A stretch of 20,171 nucleotides of DNA from DATILI01 sp035476635. Lineage in GTDB: Bacteria > Pseudomonadota > Gammaproteobacteria > Burkholderiales > Burkholderiaceae_C. The notes below the pieces were generated by a model. The model ran no database searches. It was not told the DNA's origin and saw only the letters and a program-made list of their open reading frames with translations. The translations under genes were made by a program, and so were the position numbers. Of the stretch, positions 15,281 through 20,171 are shown in pieces. The stretch spans positions 1 through 20,171 of the forward strand of contig DATILI010000135.1 of assembly GCA_035476635.1 (NCBI GenBank), given 5' to 3'. Numbering within the stretch: the first letter of the stretch is position 1; each line of letters begins with the position of its first letter.

Positions 15281-16295
15281 CTGCGCACTCGAAGCGCTGC
15301 ACGATCGCCTGGTGCCGCGCGGACCACTGCTCAAGTTCGCCGCTCTGGCCATCAAACACGGTGCGAAGAAACGCCATCGCGAGGTCGCGCGTCGCCGCCT
15401 TGACTCGCGGGTTGTGCTCCTGACCGCCGGTGCCCAGCCGGTCGGTGAAGATGCTGTGTGAGCCGTCATGAAACACCGCCAGCGTCTTGGAGCGGCTGCC
15501 GGTGGCAGCGAACACGTCCATGCGGTCGCTTGCAGCCGAGAAGTAGCCCGGGATCCGGATGTCGTCGGCCGTTGCCGTGATGTGCAGGGTCGGAATCTGA
15601 ACCGGTGCCAGGATGGCGGTCAGGTTGCTTTCGCCATAGAACGGCGGCGCCGAAATGATCACCGCGGCCTGGATGCGCGGATCGCGAAAGTCCATCGCAT
15701 GGCCCGCACGTTCGACGCGGGCACCTGAGACCAGCAGCGTGGTGTTGGCGCCATACGAATGGCCGGCCGCCACGATGCGCCGCGGATCGAAGCGCTCGGC
15801 GAATTCGCCTGCGAGCACCTGGTCCAACGCGAAGCGCAAGTCAAGCGCCCGGTCCATCGCTTCGGATTCGCGGGCCGCGTTCTGCAGCCGCGACACCATC
15901 TCCAGTGGATTGCCGAACCAGACGCTGCGGTCGCTGCCAGCATGCTGCAGGTGCAGCGACGCGTAGCCGTTGGCAGCCCAGTGCTTGCCCAGGTAGGTAT
16001 AGCCTTCGCGTGAACCGCCGATGCCGTGCGAGAACACAATCAGCGGCACCGGCCCCGCCTGCACCGCCGGCAGGTAGAGCTTGGCCAGCACCGGGCGCTT
16101 GCGCGCCGCATCGTCCCAGGCCAGATAGCGTGTTGCATAGTGTTCCGCATCGGGCATCGGAAGCGCCGCGGAGAGCGCGGCTTCGCGGCTGAGGCCAGCG
16201 GCGATGGCGTCCTGCGGCGCCGGCACCGAACAGCCGGCCAAGGCCAGGGCCACCAAAGCCGGCGCGGCAGCCGTCAGGAAACGAAATATGCGCAT
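15246..16295 (-). CDS. Alpha/beta-hydrolase lipoprotein (dienelactone hydrolase/PAF-acetylhydrolase-like)
   Basis: A 349-residue protein. The signal peptide ends in the lipobox LAGC (Cys22), so it is a lipoprotein. The body is an alpha/beta hydrolase: PLIVFSHGIGGSREGY (oxyanion strand, 84-99), the nucleophile elbow VAAGHSYGAN with S180, LHITATADDIRIPG with the acid D244 or D245, and FHDGSHSIFTD with H280. The triad is complete. It resembles the chlorophyllase and PAF-acetylhydrolase-like group of predicted envelope esterases. The natural substrate cannot be told. The gene starts 24 bp after the stop of the GGDEF-EAL gene on the same strand and may be cotranscribed with it. Its 3' end overlaps the ChaN-like gene by 32 bp in convergent orientation. 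The start has no strong ribosome site. Confidence 0.92.
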   Translation of the reverse strand: MRIFRFLTAAAPALVALALAGCSVPAPQDAIAAGLSREAALSAALPMPDAEHYATRYLAWDDAARKRPVLAKLYLPAVQAGPVPLIVFSHGIGGSREGYTYLGKHWAANGYASLHLQHAGSDRSVWFGNPLEMVSRLQNAARESEAMDRALDLRFALDQVLAGEFAERFDPRRIVAAGHSYGANTTLLVSGARVERAGHAMDFRDPRIQAAVIISAPPFYGESNLTAILAPVQIPTLHITATADDIRIPGYFSAASDRMDVFAATGSRSKTLAVFHDGSHSIFTDRLGTGGQEHNPRVKAATRDLAMAFLRTVFDGQSGELEQWSARHQAIVQRFECAAPTCAARRNSQ

Positions 16296-16319
16296 CCGGC
16301 TGATTGTCTGGCGCCAAAA

Positions 16320-19300
16320 TTAGCTGAAAGTTAGCGCGGCAAATGCGTCCGGCGGCAGCGCCGGGCTAATCAGGTAGCCCTGGTACAGGTCGCAGCCCTT
16401 TTCGCGCAGGAAATCGAGCTGGGCCTGAGTTTCGACGCCCTCGGCCAGCACCTTGATGCCCAGGCTTGCGCCCAAGGCGATGATGGCGGTACTGATCGCC
16501 ATGTCGTCGGGATCATCCGGAATGTCGGCGATGAAGCTTCGATCGATCTTGAGCACGTCCAGCGGAAAGCGCTTGAGGTAGGCGAGCGACGAGTAGCCGG
16601 TGCCGAAGTCGTCGATCGCCAGGCGCACGCCCAGGGCGCGCAGGCGATGCAGCGTTTGCAAGGCGTCCTGCTCTCGCTCGATCAAGGCGCCCTCGGTGAT
16701 CTCCAGCTCCAGCCATTGCGCGGGAAAGCCTGTGTCCTGCAGCACCTGGGTCACTTGCGCGGCGAGGTCGCCGAGGTAGAACTGGCGCGGCGACACATTG
16801 ACGGCCAGCATCAGCGGAGGCAGGCCCTCATCCAGCCAGCGCCGTCCCTGGCGGCAGGCTTCGGCCAGCACCCAGGCGCCGATCGCACCGATCAGGCCGG
16901 TCGCCTCCGCAACGGGAATGAAGCGCCCGGGCAAGATCAGACCTTCTTCGGGATCTTGCCAGCGCACCAGCGCTTCCGCCCCGACGATGCGGCCGGTGGC
17001 AAGTTCAACCTGTGGCTGGTAGTGCAGGCACAGCTGTCCTTGCGCCACGGCCCGGCGCAGGCGCGATTCGAGCTGCAGGCGCTCGCGTGCCGCGGCGGTC
17101 ATCTCGTCGGCAAAGTAGCGGTAGGTATTGCGTCCGTCGCTCTTGGCCCGGTACAAAGCCGCGTCCGCGCCCTGCAGCAGGCTCAGGGCGCTCTGGCCGT
17201 GCTCGGGATACAGGCAGATGCCGACACTGGCTCCGGCCGTCACTTCGATGCCGTCGTCGGAACGCCAGGGCTGCGCCAGCGCCGCCATCAGCTCATCGGC
17301 CAGGCGCGCGGCGTCCTCGTCATGGTGGAGATTGCGCATCAGCAGCGCGAACTCGTCACCGCCCAGGCGCGCCAGCGTGTCGGCTTCACGCAGGCGGCCG
17401 GCGAGGCATTGCCCGACATGCTGCAGCAACTGGTCGCCGACCAGGTGGCCGTAGCTGTCGTTCACATCCTTGAAGCGGTCCAGGTCCAGCAGCAGCACGG
17501 CCAGTTTTTCGCCGCTACGCCCGGCCTCGCGCAAGGCCTGCTCCAATCGGCTCTGCAGCAGCATCCGGTTCGGCAGACCGGTCAGCGGGTCGTGGTGCGC
17601 CAGGAAATCCAGCTTGGCTTCCGCCGCCTTTTGCTGCGAGATGTCGGTGTACATGGCCACGTAGTGCGTGACTTCATTGGTCTCGTCGCGCACCACGCTC
17701 AAGGACAGTACGGTCGGCACCACCTCGCCATCCTTGCGGCGGTTCCAGATCTCCCCTTGCCAGTGGCCATGGGTCTTCATGCTGGCCCACAGCGCCCGGA
17801 AGAATTCGGCCCCATGACGGCCCGATCGCAGCAGCGTGGGGCTGCGTCCCAGTACCTCGTCCGGGGCATAGCCCATTAGGCGGGTGAATGCGGCGTTGAC
17901 CGACAGGATGTGGCTCTGGGCATCGGTGATGAGCACGCCTTCGATCGTGTTGTCCACCACGGCAGCAGCCAGCCGTGCATGCTCCTCGGAACGGCGCCTT
18001 TCGGTCAGGTCGGTCAGAACACCGGAAAAGCGCTCGGGCCGGCCGCCGGCATCCAGGTGACGCATGCCGCGCGCAAGAAACCAGCGGTACTGCCCGTCAA
18101 AGCACAGCAGCCGGTAGGTGCGCGAAAAAGGAATGTCCTCCTTGAGGGAGCGCCGCACAGCGGCCAACGCCGCTTCCCGGTCCGCGGGGTGCAGTCGGTC
18201 GCGCAGCGCGAAACTGCGCAGGAAGTCCTGCGCCTGGCCTTCATAGCGCACCAGGCGCATCAGTGCGTCCGAGCAACTGGTGAGGTTCGATTGCAGGTCC
18301 CAGTCCCACAAGCCGTCGCCGCTGCCCTCCAGCGCCAGCCGCAAGCTGGTTTCGCTGCGTTCCAGCGCATCGCGCACGCGTAGCGACTCGCCCAGGTCGC
18401 GCCCGACGCTCAAAACGCCCACGGCTTTCCCGTCGGCATCGGTCAGCGGCGTGGCGCCGATGTCCAGATGCACACGAATTCCCAGGGCATTGATGTAGGA
18501 GGACTGGCGGCGCACCGTATGCCCCGCTTGCAGCACGGCAAGGTCGGTCGCGCGCACTTTTTTTGCCGATGCTTCCGGGTAGATATCTTCCGGAAGTCGG
18601 CCGATGATCTGGTTCGGCTCCAGCCCCAGGATGCGCGCCGTTTCGCGGTTGCACAACTGGTAGCGGCCTTGCAGGTCGCGCACGGCGACGCCATCGGGAA
18701 TGCTGTCGATGAGTTCGCGCAAGCGCCGCTCGCTGGCCTGCAGCGCGGCCTGCGTGGCCTTGAATTCGCCGATGTCCTGTACCACCAAAACAAAGTGCGC
18801 CCGCCTGCGGGGCGCTTCCCAGACGGTGGTAAAGCTCAACAGCACCCAGACCTGCGAGCCATCCGGGCGCGCGCAGCGCCGCTCCAGTTGGCAATGCTCG
18901 ATCACGCCGCGCAACAGCAGCGCAAGCGAGCCGCCATCGGCGGCGGCGTCGCTTTCGTGCGTGAGATCCTGCAAGTGCAACGACTGCAACTCCTCGGTGT
19001 TGCGGCCCAGGATCTGGCACAACCGGGGGTTGGCCGAAAGAAAGCGGCCATCCAGGGCCAGATGCGCAATGCCCACCGGCGCATGGATGACCAGCTCATT
19101 GGTCTGCTGCTCGGCCACCCCCTTTTGCCGCTCGGCCAAGCCGGCACGGCGCAGCAGCCACCACGCCAGGAGAGCCGTCATGGCCACATAGAACCAGCCT
19201 TTGTAGCTCTGGTAGCGGGTCAAGGCCACGGGGTCGCTCACCAGCGCCGCCAGAATCGCATCGCTGAAAAAAATCCAGCTGCCGCCCAGCGCCAGGTAAA

Positions 19301-19337
19301 TCGCGGCGCCCATCCAGGCGTGCCGGACCGTTCTCAC
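16320..19337 (-). CDS. Membrane-bound multi-PAS GGDEF-EAL cyclic-di-GMP enzyme
   Basis: A 1005-residue protein. Two membrane helices lie near residues 12-32 and 47-62 with a short periplasmic loop. Four PAS-type sensor modules follow (about 79-198, 200-323, 326-448, 450-570). The diguanylate cyclase domain starts at AHHDPLTGLPNR (about 580) and holds an intact GGDEF at 659-663 with the product-inhibition motif RxxD (R650, D653). The phosphodiesterase domain has EAL at 788-790, NVSPRQF, EITEGALI, DDFGTGYSSL (909-918), KIDRSFI and LAEGVE. Both catalytic domains look competent, so it may make and/or degrade cyclic-di-GMP in response to a PAS-sensed signal. The GTG at 19337 is chosen because GGGAGG lies 5 bases upstream and the membrane helices follow. 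The frame stays open to an ATG at 19523, but that part is not membrane-like and overlaps the purU start. Confidence 0.96.
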   Translation of the reverse strand: MRTVRHAWMGAAIYLALGGSWIFFSDAILAALVSDPVALTRYQSYKGWFYVAMTALLAWWLLRRAGLAERQKGVAEQQTNELVIHAPVGIAHLALDGRFLSANPRLCQILGRNTEELQSLHLQDLTHESDAAADGGSLALLLRGVIEHCQLERRCARPDGSQVWVLLSFTTVWEAPRRRAHFVLVVQDIGEFKATQAALQASERRLRELIDSIPDGVAVRDLQGRYQLCNRETARILGLEPNQIIGRLPEDIYPEASAKKVRATDLAVLQAGHTVRRQSSYINALGIRVHLDIGATPLTDADGKAVGVLSVGRDLGESLRVRDALERSETSLRLALEGSGDGLWDWDLQSNLTSCSDALMRLVRYEGQAQDFLRSFALRDRLHPADREAALAAVRRSLKEDIPFSRTYRLLCFDGQYRWFLARGMRHLDAGGRPERFSGVLTDLTERRRSEEHARLAAAVVDNTIEGVLITDAQSHILSVNAAFTRLMGYAPDEVLGRSPTLLRSGRHGAEFFRALWASMKTHGHWQGEIWNRRKDGEVVPTVLSLSVVRDETNEVTHYVAMYTDISQQKAAEAKLDFLAHHDPLTGLPNRMLLQSRLEQALREAGRSGEKLAVLLLDLDRFKDVNDSYGHLVGDQLLQHVGQCLAGRLREADTLARLGGDEFALLMRNLHHDEDAARLADELMAALAQPWRSDDGIEVTAGASVGICLYPEHGQSALSLLQGADAALYRAKSDGRNTYRYFADEMTAAARERLQLESRLRRAVAQGQLCLHYQPQVELATGRIVGAEALVRWQDPEEGLILPGRFIPVAEATGLIGAIGAWVLAEACRQGRRWLDEGLPPLMLAVNVSPRQFYLGDLAAQVTQVLQDTGFPAQWLELEITEGALIEREQDALQTLHRLRALGVRLAIDDFGTGYSSLAYLKRFPLDVLKIDRSFIADIPDDPDDMAISTAIIALGASLGIKVLAEGVETQAQLDFLREKGCDLYQGYLISPALPPDAFAALTFS

Positions 19338-19342
19338 CGCCA

Positions 19343-19348
19343 CCTCCC
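19343..19348 (-). promoter_or_regulatory. Ribosome binding site deciding the GTG start of the GGDEF-EAL gene
   Basis: GGGAGG on the minus strand lies 5 bases before the GTG at 19337. It is the best purine-rich site in the region and outweighs the distant ATG at 19523 and the inner ATG at 19313, which has none. Confidence 0.65.
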
Positions 19349-19521
19349 AGGCAAGAGGCTGGCACTGGGATGCCGGCGGGCGTTGGCGGGTGGGGCCGAT
19401 GCGCGAATATTCATGGTGGGGCTGGGCCGATTCTGGCCTCTTAGGTTCCTGCGGGCAATTGGTGCTGAACCCGAGGGCACCGACCCGGGCCCCGAGGTAA
19501 TGCTGCGACAATTTGAGGGCC

Positions 19522-20171
19522 ATGAACCAAGCCTACGTCCTCACCCTTTCCTGCCCCGACCGCCCGGGCATCGTCCATGCCGTTTCCGGTTTTCTGCTGG
19601 AGCGTGGCGGGAACATCGAAGAAGCCGCGCAGTACAACGACCATGGCACCGGCCTGTTCTTCATGCGCGTGCAGTTCGCCTGCTCCCAGCTCACCCACGA
19701 CGACCTGAAAACGCAACTGCACTTCTTTGCCGAACCCTTCAAGATGGAGTGGAAGCTGCATGCCACGACCCTGCCCATGCGCACCGCCATCCTGGTCAGC
19801 AAGGAAGGCCACTGCCTGAACGACCTGCTGTTTCGCTGGAAGTCAGGCCTGCTGCCGCTGGACATCCGAGCAATCATCTCCAACCACCGCGAGTTCTACC
19901 AACTGGCCGCCAGCTACAACGTGCCGTTCCACCACATCCCCGTGACGGCCGCCACCAAGGCGCAGGCCGAGGCGAAGCAATACGAGATCATCGAAGCCGA
20001 AGGCGCCGAGCTGGTGGTGCTGGCGCGCTACATGCAGATCCTCTCCGACGACCTGTGCCGCAAGCTCAGCGGCCGCGCCATCAACATTCACCACAGCTTT
20101 TTGCCCAGCTTCAAGGGGGCCAAGCCCTACTACCAGGCGCATGACCGCGGCGTGAAGCTGATCGGCGCCAC
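19522..20171 (+). CDS. purU: Formyltetrahydrofolate deformylase (N-terminal part, cut by window edge)
   Basis: The first 216 residues are visible and the gene runs off the right edge. PurU hydrolyses 10-formyl-tetrahydrofolate to formate and tetrahydrofolate, feeding formate to purine synthesis and balancing one-carbon units. Residues 1-80 are the ACT regulatory domain (VLTLSCPDRPGIVHAVSGFL, RGGNIEEAAQYND). From about 86 the formyltransferase-type domain begins: RTAILVSKEGHCLNDLLFRW, LDIRAIISNH, LVVLARYMQILS and the active-site stretch INIHHSFLPSFKGAKPYYQA with N188 and H190. The catalytic aspartate lies beyond the window. GAGGG is close before the ATG, with a short spacing. It is divergent from the GGDEF-EAL gene across 184 bp in which I find no convincing promoter boxes. 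Confidence 0.97.
   Translation, partial: MNQAYVLTLSCPDRPGIVHAVSGFLLERGGNIEEAAQYNDHGTGLFFMRVQFACSQLTHDDLKTQLHFFAEPFKMEWKLHATTLPMRTAILVSKEGHCLNDLLFRWKSGLLPLDIRAIISNHREFYQLAASYNVPFHHIPVTAATKAQAEAKQYEIIEAEGAELVVLARYMQILSDDLCRKLSGRAINIHHSFLPSFKGAKPYYQAHDRGVKLIGA

Noticed and set aside
16647..17879. A 410-codon plus-strand open frame
   Set aside because: Antisense to the intact GGDEF and EAL domains; no recognisable motifs.
19338..19523. ATG at 19523 as start of the GGDEF-EAL gene, sharing CATG with the purU start
   Set aside because: The added 62 residues have no domain or signal, and the GTG at 19337 has a strong GGGAGG site next to the membrane helices. The shared CATG is a palindrome coincidence.
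18468..20144. A 558-codon plus-strand open frame
   Set aside because: It is antisense to the PAS region of the GGDEF-EAL gene and out of frame with purU. Its product has no family features and is the His/Gln/Arg-rich kind expected from GC-rich shadow frames.

Overview
This is a 20.2 kb stretch of chromosome from a high-GC Gram-negative bacterium, most likely a betaproteobacterium of the order Burkholderiales and plausibly a Comamonadaceae-type genus. The evidence is the dense high-GC coding, a DUF3567 protein (a family I know from betaproteobacteria), an AbrB-family membrane protein, a DUF2946/TonB-receptor pair, and an IclR/fumarylacetoacetate-hydrolase divergon. The assignment is inferred from gene content and no marker rRNA is present. 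I recognise 19 protein genes, two of them cut by the window edges. There is no tRNA, rRNA, CRISPR array, insertion sequence or prophage gene, and no gene-free stretch longer than 200 bases.

Layout. Positions 1-2527 (minus strand): a crotonase-fold protein, a DUF2946 periplasmic protein and a TonB-dependent receptor, probably a metal or siderophore uptake pair behind a CoA-metabolism gene. Positions 2558-4532 (plus): a VOC/glyoxalase-fold protein, a glutaredoxin-like protein without its active cysteine, and a secreted MORN-type repeat protein, tightly spaced. Positions 4551-5756 (minus): an exported PhnD-like binding protein fused to a rhodanese domain. Positions 5951-9961 (plus): a trehalose module, otsB, a GH15 alpha-glucosidase-type enzyme, and otsA. 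Positions 9968-12930: a fumarylacetoacetate hydrolase family enzyme divergent from an IclR regulator, which is followed by a DUF3108 membrane-anchored protein. Positions 13052-13366: DUF3567. Positions 13376-16295: an AbrB-type membrane protein divergent from a ChaN-like lipoprotein, then a convergent lipoprotein hydrolase. Positions 16320-19337 (minus): a membrane-bound PAS/GGDEF/EAL cyclic-di-GMP enzyme. Positions 19522-20171 (plus): the start of purU.

How the genes work together. The clearest functional unit is the trehalose module. OtsA makes trehalose-6-phosphate and OtsB dephosphorylates it. The GH15 enzyme between them, whose start overlaps the otsB stop, could hydrolyse trehalose or a related glucoside. 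The IclR regulator probably controls the divergent fumarylacetoacetate hydrolase family gene through a perfect inverted repeat between them. The rest looks like ordinary core and accessory metabolism with many convergent and divergent pairs.

I do not see a defence system or other dramatic new machinery. The most interesting items are the PhnD-rhodanese fusion, the cysteine-less glutaredoxin coupled to a MORN-repeat protein, the otsB-GH15-otsA arrangement, a crotonase-fold protein lacking both usual catalytic glutamates, and two convergent gene ends whose stop codons lie inside inverted repeats.
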